This document shows, piece after piece, positions 1 through 8,719 of a stretch of 64,000 nt of DNA. The position numbers and the translations under genes were made by a program. This DNA comes from Aulosira sp. FACHB-615 (lineage in GTDB: Bacteria; Cyanobacteriota; Cyanobacteriia; Cyanobacteriales; Nostocaceae), in NCBI RefSeq assembly GCF_014698045.1, contig NZ_JACJSE010000007.1, positions 62,001 to 126,000 on the forward strand. Direction: 5' to 3'. The notes below the pieces were generated by a model. It did not search any database. It had not been told where the DNA came from and worked only from the letters and a program-made list of their open reading frames with translations. Position 1 is the first letter of the stretch. Each line of letters opens with the position of its first letter.

Positions 1-2
1 GG

Positions 3-506
3 ACGAGTGCAGGTGCAATGATTCACAGTGAGTATATCTACGATTCTTGTGCTTGCGAAGACAGCATAGAAACCAGAGAAATACTCGAAGACCCTTATCG
101 AAATATCACCTTTTCTTATGATTTTTTTCAATGGGGTCATTTGCGCGGAACCATCATCGATACCCACTTTGATAGCCGCAAACGTATGGGTCGTATTATG
201 GCTTTTATTGCGCGACAAATTCAGGATGGCAAAGCTAACCGCGTTTTAGGAATAGCTATTAGTGAGGAGACATCCCTTGTCATCGATAAATATGGTCTAG
301 CCAAGGTGATGGGGAGAAACGCCGCCTACTTTGTCTTGGGCGACCACCCGCCGGAGATATGTAAACCCCGAACACCACTGACTTACCATGACTATAAAAT
401 TTGGCGGGTTCCCAGTGGCGATACATTCGACCTGAGAAACCCACCAAATCGGGGTTATTACTTTAGGAGTGTGAAGCGAGGGAGGTTTAATTCAGATCCC
501 TATTGA
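3..506 (+). CDS. Cyanophycinase-like S51 peptidase, C-terminal part (5' end outside window)
   Basis: Partial gene: the frame is open to the left edge. The codons just before the first Met (position 18) read T-S-A-G-A, which is the end of the GTSAGA nucleophile motif of peptidase family S51 (catalytic Ser), so the true start lies outside the window. Further on, the stretch IDTHFDSRKRMGR matches the conserved His-containing segment of cyanophycinases (usually DQHFxxRGRxGR), followed by a GIAISEET segment like the usual GIGIDE. Family members hydrolyse cyanophycin, the Asp-Arg storage polymer, to beta-Asp-Arg dipeptides in the cytoplasm. The C-terminal about 60 residues, rich in Pro, Arg and Tyr, diverge from what I recall of classical CphB, so a cyanophycinase-like paralogue is possible. 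No neighbour gives more context. The family call is firm; the exact substrate is inferred. Confidence 0.8.
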   Translation, partial: TSAGAMIHSEYIYDSCACEDSIETREILEDPYRNITFSYDFFQWGHLRGTIIDTHFDSRKRMGRIMAFIARQIQDGKANRVLGIAISEETSLVIDKYGLAKVMGRNAAYFVLGDHPPEICKPRTPLTYHDYKIWRVPSGDTFDLRNPPNRGYYFRSVKRGRFNSDPY

Positions 507-746
507 GTGGGTGTGAGGGTGTGAGGGTGTAAGGGGGTGTGAGAGAAAGAAGTACTTTGTAGAGGGTCTGAGAACCTTTCTAATTGACTTGAAAGAGGGT
601 GTAGGGGTTTAAGGGTATGGGGGTGTAGGGGAAGGATATCTTTCATCTATGACTGTGAAATTTTTTCACCAGGAATACCTTCTTCCTGCCTTCTGCTTTC
701 CTTACACCCTTACACCCTTACACCCCTACACCCCAAGTTATTTAAC
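507..746. repeat. G/T-rich and C/A-rich inverted repeat region
   Basis: The gap between the peptidase gene and ilvB carries runs of GGGTGTGAGGGTGTAAGG on the left and ACACCCTTACACCC on the right. The single strand could fold into a long imperfect hairpin. Related GGGTGTAAGG/ACACCC blocks recur near 30950, 31650, 32770, 41310, 44100, 45160 and 50470. It sits between the 3' ends of two convergent genes and could act as a bidirectional terminator; that role is inferred. Confidence 0.7.
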
Positions 747-2642
747 TTACAACTTTGTCCCACACTCAGAACAGAAGTTATGGTTCGGTGCATTCATGCT
801 ACCGCAGTGACTACAACAAACAGGTTCTACAGAACTGGTTGGTGGTTGCTTGGGTAAACCGACCATTTGAGCGTTGCTCTTACCAGGGGCTACCATTGGA
901 TAGCAGTTTTCGTCTCTGGTGACGTGAACATTTAAGATGACAGGGCCGTTATGTGCCAACATTTCGGCGATCGCATCTTTTAATTGCTCCCGTTCTTTAA
1001 CTACAATGCCTTTGATACCGTAAGCTTTCGCTAACAACTCAATATCTGGCATCCCGACTTCCATGTTGGAACAAGAGTAACGTTCGCCGTGGAAGGCTTG
1101 TTGCCACTGGCGCACCATTCCCTGCCAACCATTGTTGACGATTACAGTCTTGACATTAATTCCATATTGTGCTGCTGTTCCCAATTCTTGTAAACACATT
1201 TGGAAACTCGCATCACCACTGATACAAATCACTTCTTCGTTGGGGAAGGCGACTTTCGCACCAATAGCCGCAGGTAAGCCAAAACCCATCGTTCCTAAAC
1301 CCGCGCTGGAAATCCAACGGCGTGGCCCATTCTTGAGGAACTGCGCCGCCCACATTTGATGCTGACCCACATCTGTGGTATAGAAGGCGTGGGGTGCTTG
1401 GTGACTAACTTCGACAATGGCTTCTTGGGGAGAGATGCTGTCGGGGTGTTGGGGAACTACCAAGGGGTATTCTTCCCGCCAACGGTTAATTAAATTCAAC
1501 CATTCTTGGTTTTGGTTGGGTGTGGGTTTAACCCCAGATTGCTTGCAGCGCCGCAACAAATCAAGCAGTACATTGCGGACATCACCAACAATGGGTACTT
1601 CGGGAATGCGGTTTTTCCCGACTTCTGCTGGGTCGATGTCGATGTGAATGACCTTAGCGCGGGAAGCAAATTCATCTAATTTCCCTGTTACGCGGTCATC
1701 AAATCTCGCACCCACGCAAATCAGCAAATCACAGTCACTCACAGCAAAGTTAGCGTAGGCTGTGCCGTGCATTCCCAACATCCCCACAGACAGAGGATGA
1801 TGTTCATCAAATGCCCCAATTCCCATCAATGTGGTAGTGACAGGAATATTGAATAACTCAGCTAACTGTTTAACTTCTTCATGGGCGTTAGATGCGATCG
1901 CACCACCACCAACATACAACAATGGACGACGGCTTTCTTTCAGTAACTTAATTGCCGCATTGATTTGGCGCGGGTTTCCCTTAACGGTGGGGCGATAGCC
2001 CGGTAATTTGACTGTACCTGGTTCTACAGGCTCATAATCAAATTCTTCAAAGGCGACATCTTTGGGGACATCAATTAAAACTGGCCCTGGCCTGCCGGTG
2101 CTGGCAATGTGGAATGCTTCAGCCACGATTCTGGCCATATCTTTAGGGTCACGCACCACATAAGAGTGCTTGACTATGGGTAAAGTAATGCCGTAAATAT
2201 CGGTTTCTTGGAACGCATCTGTACCGATCATTTTCCGGGGTACTTGTCCCGTGACGATCACCATTGGAATTGAATCCATGTAGGCTGTAGCAATGCCTGT
2301 TACCAAGTTTGTCGCCCCTGGGCCAGAAGTACCAAAGCAAACTCCTACCTTACCAGTGGCGCGGGCATAGCCGTCTGCGGCGTGGGCTGCGCCTTGTTCA
2401 TGCCTTACCAGGATGTGCTTTAGCGCACCAGTGGATTCTACTTTGTATAAATCATCATAAATCGGCAGGATTGCCCCACCAGGATAACCGAATATATACT
2501 CAACGCCGTGGCGCAGCAGGCTATCTAGTAAAGCGAAACCACCAGTTGCCCTTTTGGGTGTCACAACTGACGATTGAGCAGCAGACTGGTGTTGATTCTC
2601 GGTTTTTGCGGGACTAATCGGGGAAGGCAAGCTCAAGGTCAC
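747..2642 (-). CDS. ilvB: Acetolactate synthase, large (catalytic) subunit, with C-terminal zinc-ribbon tail
   Basis: ThDP-dependent enzyme that condenses two pyruvates to acetolactate (or pyruvate with 2-oxobutyrate), the first common step of Val/Leu/Ile synthesis. Visible in order: a 30-residue N-terminal extension rich in Ser, Pro and Gln; the N-terminal ThDP domain with GYPGGAILPIYD and the catalytic Glu in RHEQGAAHAADGYARA; the central FAD/nucleotide-binding domain; and the C-terminal ThDP domain with GDASFQM plus a downstream NN pair (the Mg-ThDP motif). At 631 residues it is longer than the usual 560-600. The last about 23 residues form a CxxC-N10-CxxC pattern (Cys610/613 and 624/627), a zinc-ribbon-like tail that I do not know from the standard family. 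The regulatory subunit gene is not in the window. No leader attenuator or T-box is apparent upstream. Confidence 0.95.
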   Translation of the reverse strand: MTLSLPSPISPAKTENQHQSAAQSSVVTPKRATGGFALLDSLLRHGVEYIFGYPGGAILPIYDDLYKVESTGALKHILVRHEQGAAHAADGYARATGKVGVCFGTSGPGATNLVTGIATAYMDSIPMVIVTGQVPRKMIGTDAFQETDIYGITLPIVKHSYVVRDPKDMARIVAEAFHIASTGRPGPVLIDVPKDVAFEEFDYEPVEPGTVKLPGYRPTVKGNPRQINAAIKLLKESRRPLLYVGGGAIASNAHEEVKQLAELFNIPVTTTLMGIGAFDEHHPLSVGMLGMHGTAYANFAVSDCDLLICVGARFDDRVTGKLDEFASRAKVIHIDIDPAEVGKNRIPEVPIVGDVRNVLLDLLRRCKQSGVKPTPNQNQEWLNLINRWREEYPLVVPQHPDSISPQEAIVEVSHQAPHAFYTTDVGQHQMWAAQFLKNGPRRWISSAGLGTMGFGLPAAIGAKVAFPNEEVICISGDASFQMCLQELGTAAQYGINVKTVIVNNGWQGMVRQWQQAFHGERYSCSNMEVGMPDIELLAKAYGIKGIVVKEREQLKDAIAEMLAHNGPVILNVHVTRDENCYPMVAPGKSNAQMVGLPKQPPTSSVEPVCCSHCGSMNAPNHNFCSECGTKL

Positions 2643-3228
2643 GATCGAACCTCAAATAATAGCTAAGTTAACGCTGAAATTCTGTAGTTAAGATTTCATT
2701 TTAATGGAAAAGTTCGATTTAGTGCCTACCGATTTTTTAAATATCAATCACAGGATAGAAGTGATAAACAGATTTATCTGTTTGTGCTGAATATCTTAAA
2801 AATATGAAATAACAAAGCTGCGCTGGTTTTAATCAGCAAAGCTGACTATTTTTAATCATAGACAATTCAGCATGATTATCACTCACCGTTCGCGCAATGC
2901 AGGATAGATAATACCAAATTAAAAAATGATTGCGACAAATGGATGGCTCAAAAGCTTACCAATTAACCCTTACCCAATCCAAAATCTGTCTTGAAAAGTT
3001 TGCTCAAGTCGGGGAACCCGCCCACGCAACTTTTCGCAAAATCTAAAATCCAAAATGGTATAAGTTTGCTGAAATCATAGCAGAAGGCGGGAGGGCATCT
3101 GCCCACCGTAGGCGATCGTTTTTGGCAAGTTGTGTAGGGTGTAACATTTTAATTGTAAGTGTGAAAAATGGCACTGTAATGCTCAAGTTTTCAACTGTGT
3201 AAATCCCAAGACCCATACAGGAAAACCC
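2643..3228. other. Intergenic region without a recognisable gene
   Basis: AT-rich divergent region between ilvB (minus) and a secreted unknown (plus). It must hold both promoters, but I cannot place them. A short block at about 2999-3033 (TGCTCAAGTCGGGGAACCCG then CCCACGCAAC) is one copy of an interspersed repeat that also occurs near 39789, 58308 and, inverted, 61345. AATCCAAAATCT words around 2977 and 3040 are short direct repeats. Confidence 0.6.
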
Positions 3229-3975
3229 ATGAACCCATACATCAAGGTCATCCTCACTACCGCCATCGTCGTTGGTGTCTCTGGTAAACCAACTATGGCC
3301 CAATTTGGCGCACCCAGTAGTCTCAGCTTCAGCAACATGAACGCCTATCTCAGCGTTCAGCAAAATGCTGCGCTGGTGCGTGAAGCTCAGAGAAGGCTCA
3401 ACAGCATCAATCGGAGCAACAACAGCAACCGGAGCGCCCAAACCACCGCCCGCACCCAAGCCCAAACTGCCCCAAAAACCACTTTTCGACCCGTCCCGCA
3501 GCGATTGTTGCTGACGCAGTTCGCCCGCAGCTTGAGCAGTGACCCCGCCGTAGTACGCGAGTCAACCAAAGCCTTCTCCGAGGGCTTCAAAGCTTTCGAG
3601 CAAGAAGCCCGCCGTTTAGGCCGCCCCAACAATGTGGCGATGGCCTTCACTTACTTGGTGGGAGTTTGCTACATGGTACACTACGGCGAAGAACCCACCG
3701 AAGCCGCGCTGATGAATCTCCAAGCAAATAGCGATGCGGCTTTTGGTTCATCGACGACCTTTAAAGCACTGAACAGCCAAGAGCGCCAAAAACTCTATGA
3801 AACCTTTGTGCTGATGGCGACCCTACCTTTGGCAGGCTACACAGTAGCAATTGAGCAGAACGACCAAGAATTGCTCAATACCTACCGCGAGGTTGCCGGG
3901 GTAGCCCTAGAGACTGCTTTGGGAGTACGCCCAGAGCGGTTACGGTTCACGGCGACGGGCTTGGAACTGCGCTAA
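3229..3975 (+). CDS. Secreted protein of unknown function (possibly DUF6683 family)
   Basis: 248 residues. The N-terminus has a Lys and a hydrophobic stretch ending at TMAQ, a plausible signal peptide (cleavage near residue 24), so the protein is probably periplasmic or outside. A Ser/Asn/Thr/Gln-rich linker (about residues 60-85) leads to a mainly helical domain containing AFSEGFKAFEQEARRLGRPNNVAMAF-type sequence and an LVGVCYMVHYGEE segment, without recognisable catalytic residues. The arrangement resembles what I recall of the DUF6683 family, but I cannot confirm that. It stands alone, with a strong terminator directly after the stop codon, so it is probably monocistronic. The start was chosen for its good signal peptide; no strong Shine-Dalgarno is visible. 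Confidence 0.7.
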   Translation: MNPYIKVILTTAIVVGVSGKPTMAQFGAPSSLSFSNMNAYLSVQQNAALVREAQRRLNSINRSNNSNRSAQTTARTQAQTAPKTTFRPVPQRLLLTQFARSLSSDPAVVRESTKAFSEGFKAFEQEARRLGRPNNVAMAFTYLVGVCYMVHYGEEPTEAALMNLQANSDAAFGSSTTFKALNSQERQKLYETFVLMATLPLAGYTVAIEQNDQELLNTYREVAGVALETALGVRPERLRFTATGLELR

Positions 3976-3981
3976 AAGCAA

Positions 3982-4019
3982 ATCAGGGGAATGTGTTCCA
4001 GCACACCCCTGATTTTTTT
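3982..4019 (+). terminator. Rho-independent terminator after the secreted unknown
   Basis: Eight-base perfect stem, ATCAGGGG (3982-3989) with CCCCTGAT (4006-4013), followed by seven T. It begins seven bases after the TAA stop codon of the gene ending at 3975. Confidence 0.9.
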
Positions 4020-4365
4020 CTTGAGGCACGAGCTATTCCCTTATGACTTAGGCAGACTCTACGATTTCTTGGTGAGAATGTTATCGCCTGCTTTGATACT
4101 TTCCCTTATTTCATCTATAGCCGTAGTCAGATATGTTAGGACAATTTGAAAGTTTAAATGCCAGGAATAGTAAGACTTTTCCTCCTGCCTTCTGCCTCAA
4201 CCGCGTAGCGGTAAGTCAAAAGGCAAAAGTAAAAAGGCAAAAATGAAGAATACTTTTGACTTTTGGTTTTTTACTTTTGACTTCTCCGGCTTTGCCGGAG
4301 TGCCTTCTGCTATGTGTTCACCAAACTCATCCTCAAATTGCGCTAACGATGAGTTATCAAGCTTT
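4020..4365. repeat. Gap with heptad-like repeats and a hairpin
   Basis: No gene seen. It holds short A-rich units (AAAAGGCAAAAGT) answered by their complement (ACTTTTGACTTTTGG), giving an imperfect inverted repeat at about 4218-4282. A perfect hairpin CTCCGGC-TTT-GCCGGAG follows at 4284-4300. The same AAAAGT/ACTTTTG design recurs at 50496-50562. Confidence 0.6.
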
Positions 4366-5628
4366 TTAAATCACATCCTGTAATACTCGGCGGGTGTTTT
4401 GCCATGCCCAAACACCAACGGCAGCAACTACAACGCTCATTGTCACTAATACCACACGCAACCCAAGGGCATCTGTTAATGGCCCAGTGATGGCTAAAGG
4501 TACAGATAAAGCAATATTTACGGCATGGTTTTGAAAGCCAAATACTTTACCGTGCATGGTTGGCGGTGTTTGCTGCTGAATTAAAGTTTGCATGGGTACG
4601 CCAATCAAGGCCGCACCTATACCTAACAATGTACACAGCCCTAATGCCAGCAATAAGTTATGGGTAAATGTAAAAACTCCCAAAACGAGTGCCATTGCTA
4701 AAAATCCCATCAAAGGCAAGGGTTTGTGGTGTAATTTATCCCCCCAGTGACCTAAAATTCCTGCCCCGATGAGCATTCCGACTCCAGCTGCTGCTAAGAA
4801 AAAGCCAAACTGTTTTTCTTTTAAACCAAACTCTTCTGCTAATCGAATTGTCAGGACTGTTAAAGCTGCAAACACACAATATAAGGTGGTTAATTGCAGC
4901 ATTGCGTTTAATACTAAGCGGTTTTTCTTGAGATAGCGCACACTTTCTCTAAATTCCGCCCAAGGGTTCGCAGATACTCGATGTTCTCGATGGGGTTTAT
5001 GTTCTTTAAACTGAATCGGCTGCATCATCACACCCGATAAAATGTACAGTCCGCCAACGATAATTTCTTGACCGTATTCTTCTCCCATTAGGGTTTTAGC
5101 CCAACTTAATATGGGTTCTCCAATGGCGAAACCTACTATCAACGCGCCCATCATGGTGCTGCTAAACAGGGCGTTGGCTGCCATTAAATTTTCTCGACGC
5201 ACTAACAAAGGGATGGCTGCTTGTTCTGCGGGGGCAAAAAACTGCGTTACTGTAGAGATGCAAAAGGTGAGAATTAATAAAATAAAAAATTCTCTTGGTA
5301 AAAAGGGCAGACACAGTGTTAATAGCCCACGCACAATATCGGAGCCTACCATAATCAACTTTTTTGGCAACCGATCGACAAATATACCGCCCGCAGAACC
5401 GAATAAAATGGCGGGGATGGTAAATGCCACCATTAAGGTTGAGTACATCGAGTTCTCGGCTAATCCTGGTGGGGCTGGATAAAATTCCAGTAAGGCAATC
5501 ATCAATACGAAAAAGACTTTATCTGCCAACTGGGAAATAAGTTGTCCAATCCACAGAAGCATGAAGCCACGGTTTTTTAGCAGTGCGCTAAACCCATGAT
5601 TGACAGCAGCAGGTTCAGTTGGAAACAT
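4366..5628 (-). CDS. MFS transporter (MFS_3-like exporter family)
   Basis: 420-residue integral membrane protein with the two-times-six hydrophobic segment pattern of the major facilitator superfamily. The first segment follows NRGFMLLWIGQLISQL, and the loop FVDRLPKKLIMVGSDIVRG between segments 2 and 3 fits the MFS motif A position (D-R-x-x-K). A GHWGDKLHHKPL loop in the second half is the matching motif. This arrangement is typical of the EntS/MFS_3 group of exporters for small molecules, including drugs and siderophores; the actual substrate cannot be read from sequence. The gene has no evident operon partner: the hydrolase-like gene upstream is separated by 134 bases that contain a heptad repeat. 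Confidence 0.9.
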   Translation of the reverse strand: MFPTEPAAVNHGFSALLKNRGFMLLWIGQLISQLADKVFFVLMIALLEFYPAPPGLAENSMYSTLMVAFTIPAILFGSAGGIFVDRLPKKLIMVGSDIVRGLLTLCLPFLPREFFILLILTFCISTVTQFFAPAEQAAIPLLVRRENLMAANALFSSTMMGALIVGFAIGEPILSWAKTLMGEEYGQEIIVGGLYILSGVMMQPIQFKEHKPHREHRVSANPWAEFRESVRYLKKNRLVLNAMLQLTTLYCVFAALTVLTIRLAEEFGLKEKQFGFFLAAAGVGMLIGAGILGHWGDKLHHKPLPLMGFLAMALVLGVFTFTHNLLLALGLCTLLGIGAALIGVPMQTLIQQQTPPTMHGKVFGFQNHAVNIALSVPLAITGPLTDALGLRVVLVTMSVVVAAVGVWAWQNTRRVLQDVI

Positions 5629-5667
5629 CGGTTCTTAGTGATAACGACTAGGGTAGATAGAACAGCT

Positions 5668-5698
5668 GGGGGAGTAGGGAGTAGGGAGTGGGGAGTAG
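5668..5698. repeat. Heptanucleotide tandem repeat
   Basis: About four imperfect copies of GGGAGTA/GGGAGTG. The same short tandem class occurs inside pbpC (14319-14350) and after the regulator gene near 46918. Confidence 0.8.
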
Positions 5699-5762
5699 AG
5701 TTGCTCCCTGGCTGCTTCCTATTTCTCACTCCTGTTTACTGACGCTGTTTTCCGGACTATTT

Positions 5763-6305
5763 TTATTCATAGCGTTTTAGCAACAAATGCAAAAACTCAG
5801 CAGCAGTCAAGCGCATTTGTTGGGGAAAATCTTCATAAGAAGAGTCTACCCACCAACCTTGAACATTTTGGGGCGATCGCCACATAGATAAATGGTCAAC
5901 GGTTGGTTCTGCGTAAAAATTATTATGCCCACTACCGAGTAACAAAGAACTCCAATGTGTAAAATAATCGTGGCTGAGGCGATGAATAGGAAAATTCCCC
6001 CATAAAGGTACACCCCATCCATCTATAGCAATAAACGCTTTGACTTGTCCTCCCAAGATTTGCCAGTTCCAGGCGGCGGCGATCGCTCCCGCGACTCCCG
6101 CACTGAAGCTAATAAATACAATAGGTGAATTTTGACGATTTTTGCAGCGATCGCCTAAAAATTGCAAAATATGTGGGGCTGATAATGCTAAAACACCTTG
6201 CCCCGGAAACACCATAATTTTATCTCTTTTTTGGCTTAAACATCCTGAAATAAAGTTTTCCGTGAGTTCGGGTTCATGAATTCCTGGGCAAAGGATGATC
6301 ATCAT
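5763..6305 (-). CDS. Small alpha/beta-hydrolase-like protein of unknown function
   Basis: 180 residues, no signal peptide. Beta-strand-like IILCPG at the N-terminus is followed by a helix. Later comes the strand PIVFISFSAG, in which S66-F67-S68-A69-G70 has the shape of the nucleophile elbow (Sm-x-Nu-x-Sm) of alpha/beta hydrolases. Two His residues in the C-terminal half (VDHLSMW and the GSGHNNF region) could supply a catalytic base. The protein is shorter than full hydrolases (usually 250 or more residues), so the lid is missing. I do not know a named family. Weak starts overlap (ATG-ATG); the first was taken. Transcribed alone, convergent to nothing close. Confidence 0.7.
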   Translation of the reverse strand: MMIILCPGIHEPELTENFISGCLSQKRDKIMVFPGQGVLALSAPHILQFLGDRCKNRQNSPIVFISFSAGVAGAIAAAWNWQILGGQVKAFIAIDGWGVPLWGNFPIHRLSHDYFTHWSSLLLGSGHNNFYAEPTVDHLSMWRSPQNVQGWWVDSSYEDFPQQMRLTAAEFLHLLLKRYE

Positions 6306-6643
6306 TTATCTTTTATGCTCACAAGTTACAGTTGCTCGTTCTAGTGTTTTTGTTCATTCATCCAGAATTAGATTAAGTATTTCTATTTAAACAAAAAGAT
6401 ATAAAAAACACTTAAAAATCTTGCATAAATAGAACGAATTAGTTAAATTTTTCTTGAGGATACTCGGTAATTATTTTGTCATACTCAGTATCTAGGATTA
6501 ATTCTAAGTATGTCTTTTGAAGTATTGTTGTTAATTTTCTGGTTATCCTATCCCCCCGGAAGGGATAATGATTTATGATTCAGAAAAATACACGAGAGTT
6601 ATTACCTAGCTCTTGACTCTGAATTTATATTGAGGAATGTATT
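6306..6643. other. AT-rich divergent promoter region
   Basis: 338 bases between the hydrolase-like gene (minus) and the ferrochelatase-like gene (plus). It is very AT-rich. It contains a short CCCCCCGGAAGGG patch near 6550 that may pair weakly. No gene, tRNA or riboswitch recognised. Confidence 0.5.
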
Positions 6644-7759
6644 GTGGTTGCTACCCCAGAAAAATTGCAACACACCCATGAGCATCTACCTGGTCAAGAC
6701 CGTGTAGCTGTATTATTGATGGGCTATGGTGAAGTCGAAAGCTACGAAGATTTTGCCAATTATAATGAACAGGCTTTAAATTTACTGACAGCGAAGTTTG
6801 CACCCGTTCCAACTTGGATTTATCCGCCTCTAGCAAGGCTTTTGGCTTTATTTGACCGCCATGAATGGGGTCATACACACCATGATTTTATTTCGCCACA
6901 CAATGCCATATTTGAGCAGCAACGAGCCGGCATTGAACAGAATTTACAGGCGAAGTGGGGCGATCGCGTTAAAGTATTCAAAGCATTTAACTTTTGTGCG
7001 CCTTTCTTACCCAAGCAAGTTTTAGCAGAAATCCACAGCCAAGGGTTTGATAAGCTGTTAATTTACCCACTGTTGGTTGTTGATTCGATTTTTACCAGTG
7101 GAATTGCGATCGAGCAAGTAAATAACGCTTTAGCCGAAATCGCAGCCGGAGAAGAACACTGGGTGAAAGGACAGCGTTACATTCCGTCTTTTTACAACGA
7201 ACCAGCATACATCGATTTGATGGCGCATCTGGTGGAAGAAAAAATCGATGCTGATTTAGCCGCAAATTACTTACCTTCCCAAATCGGGATTGTATTAATG
7301 AATCACGGTTGTCCCCACAAAGCCAAAGGTTTTACCTCTGGGATCACCGAAAGCCAAGCACTGTATGATTTAGTCCGAGATAAGTTGATTAACCGCTATC
7401 CTTTAATATCTGTGGGTTGGTTGAATCACGATACACCTTTAATTGAATGGACACAGCCGAACGCTGAACAAGCTGCTAAAAACCTGATTCAATTAGGGGC
7501 AAAAGTCATAGTATTTATGCCCATTGGTTTTGCTACGGAAAACCATGAAACTTTATTAGATGTCCACCACATTATTCATGCTTTAGAAAAGCAGCATTCT
7601 GGTGTGGATTATGTGCAGATGGCTTGTGTGAACGACAATCCAGAATTTTTGGCAATGGCGGCAGAATGGGCAAATTCTCATATTGCCGATTTGCTGTCAG
7701 AACAAGCTGTGACAGTGAATCCTCACTTAACTGAACATCATCACCATCATCATCATTGA
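6644..7759 (+). CDS. Ferrochelatase-like protein with natural C-terminal poly-His tail
   Basis: 371 residues from a GTG start preceded by a weak AGGAA at -10. It shows the two-lobed ferrochelatase/CbiK-like chelatase fold: the N-terminal strand VAVLLMGYGEVESYEDF replaces the usual LLNLGGPE. The second lobe has IVLMNHGCPHKAKGF with the candidate metal-binding His at residue 221, and GFATENHETLLDVHH matches the conserved Glu segment (usually GFxxEHxETLxE). It lacks the C-terminal chlorophyll-a/b-binding helix of the main cyanobacterial HemH, so it is probably a paralogue and not the housekeeping enzyme. The gene ends with seven consecutive His codons. Family members insert divalent metals into tetrapyrroles; metal and tetrapyrrole here are unknown. 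A long perfect hairpin follows at 7805. Confidence 0.85.
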   Translation: MVATPEKLQHTHEHLPGQDRVAVLLMGYGEVESYEDFANYNEQALNLLTAKFAPVPTWIYPPLARLLALFDRHEWGHTHHDFISPHNAIFEQQRAGIEQNLQAKWGDRVKVFKAFNFCAPFLPKQVLAEIHSQGFDKLLIYPLLVVDSIFTSGIAIEQVNNALAEIAAGEEHWVKGQRYIPSFYNEPAYIDLMAHLVEEKIDADLAANYLPSQIGIVLMNHGCPHKAKGFTSGITESQALYDLVRDKLINRYPLISVGWLNHDTPLIEWTQPNAEQAAKNLIQLGAKVIVFMPIGFATENHETLLDVHHIIHALEKQHSGVDYVQMACVNDNPEFLAMAAEWANSHIADLLSEQAVTVNPHLTEHHHHHHH

Positions 7760-7804
7760 TGAAGAAGTTAGAAGTCAGAAGTCAGAATTAATCATTTCGA
7801 TAGC

Positions 7805-7838
7805 AAGAAGGGTGGACAAAACTTTGTCCACCCTTCTT
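7805..7838. terminator. 16-bp perfect hairpin after the ferrochelatase-like gene
   Basis: AAGAAGGGTGGACAAA (7805-7820) pairs with TTTGTCCACCCTTCTT (7823-7838), with two bases between. There is no U-tract on either side, so termination could be bidirectional or the element may be a repeat-derived palindrome. Confidence 0.65.
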
Positions 7839-7910
7839 ACGGATAATTTAAAATCCAAAATCTTAAATTTTATAGCAGTCCACCAAGCATTTGCGAGGAA
7901 CTGGGTTACT

Positions 7911-7940
7911 ACTCAGCACTCAGCACTCAGCACTCAGCAC
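7911..7940. repeat. Tandem heptamer ACTCAGC, four copies
   Basis: Four perfect copies plus two bases. It lies just downstream of the small minus-strand gene at 7950, whose stop codon itself falls in a TGCGTAAGTCTTG sequence resembling the end of the MITE-like family described at 30902. Confidence 0.85.
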
Positions 7941-7949
7941 TTTCAAGAC

Positions 7950-8210
7950 TTACGCATGAAGGTTGGCTTGTTCTTGCAACCAAGCATCTACAGGCTGTCC
8001 ATCTTTGCGTCGGAGTTCAATTTCTACCACCATGACTTCTTTAGAGCCAGGAGGCGCGGGTTTTTGGTGGAAAATAATATCGTAGTCTAGGGGATTTTGA
8101 TTGCGTTCTTTTAACCATTCCTGGACTTTGGTTGTAGCGAAAAATGATTGTCCTTGGTCAAACATCCGGGTAATTTGCATTTGCAGGGTGTAGGGATTTA
8201 TGCGACCCAT
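7950..8210 (-). CDS. Conserved small protein of unknown function
   Basis: 86 residues, soluble, no Cys cluster. Pattern: an N-terminal amphipathic helix (NPYTLQMQITRMFDQGQSF), a middle containing KVQEWLKERNQNPLDYD, a beta-type strand VMVVEIELRRK and a final helix DAWLQEQANLH. Codon use resembles the neighbours and the ATG lies 12 bases after a TCGGAAAAA purine stretch. I recognise no domain. The final codons run into a repeat (the TAA lies in TGCGTAAGTCTTG), so the last one or two residues may be repeat-derived. Probably a lineage-specific cyanobacterial protein. Confidence 0.65.
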   Translation of the reverse strand: MGRINPYTLQMQITRMFDQGQSFFATTKVQEWLKERNQNPLDYDIIFHQKPAPPGSKEVMVVEIELRRKDGQPVDAWLQEQANLHA

Positions 8211-8361
8211 TTTTTCCGACCTTTGTAAAGTAATTTAAAGTGAGTATCTTGTCTACTCTATGTTATACCGCCTGTTATGGAAGCAGTCAGGAGGCAACAA
8301 TACACACTAGGGTCACAATTGCGGGAAACTGAGAACAGATCCATTAATGAAGGAGAACTCA

Positions 8362-8718
8362 ATGGGCTGGACTAAAGTTCTGGCGGCTAATGCACTTGCC
8401 CCAGGTGCGAGAGAAGTTGTGAATGTCGGTAAGCGCAAAATTCTCTTGCTGAATCATGAGAATAAATTATATGCAGTAGAAAATACTTGCCCACATTTAA
8501 AATTACCTCTGAAGAATGGCAAAATTGAAGACGGCGCGATTGTTTGCCCGTTTCACCGCAGTGCTTTTGATTTAGGTACTGGCGAGGTGAATAATTGGTG
8601 TCCCTGGCCGCCAGGAGTTGGTAAGGTATTGTCGTTAGTTTCACAACAAAAAACACTGCCAGTTTTTCCAATACGTGTGGAAGAAGGCAGTATTTTGATT
8701 GATGTGCCTGAAAGTTAA
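8362..8718 (+). CDS. Rieske-type [2Fe-2S] ferredoxin
   Basis: 118 residues. It contains both Rieske cluster-binding boxes, C-P-H (ENTCPHLKLPL) and C-P-F-H (IVCPFHRSAFDL), spaced 16-17 residues apart as in soluble Rieske ferredoxins of the NirD/BphA3 type. The fold is usually an electron donor subunit or a domain of nitrite reductase or a dioxygenase. There is no membrane anchor, so it is not the cytochrome b6f Rieske protein. I chose the ATG at 8362 because AAGGAG lies seven bases before it; an in-frame ATG at 8347 precedes that ribosome-binding site. No enzyme partner is adjacent; a 163-bp interspersed repeat begins directly after the stop codon. Confidence 0.9.
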   Translation: MGWTKVLAANALAPGAREVVNVGKRKILLLNHENKLYAVENTCPHLKLPLKNGKIEDGAIVCPFHRSAFDLGTGEVNNWCPWPPGVGKVLSLVSQQKTLPVFPIRVEEGSILIDVPES

Positions 8719-8719
8719 A

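Noticed and set aside
3043..3465. A 140-codon minus-strand frame over the secreted unknown
   Set aside because: It is the antisense of the gene at 3229-3975, which has a signal peptide and a terminator.
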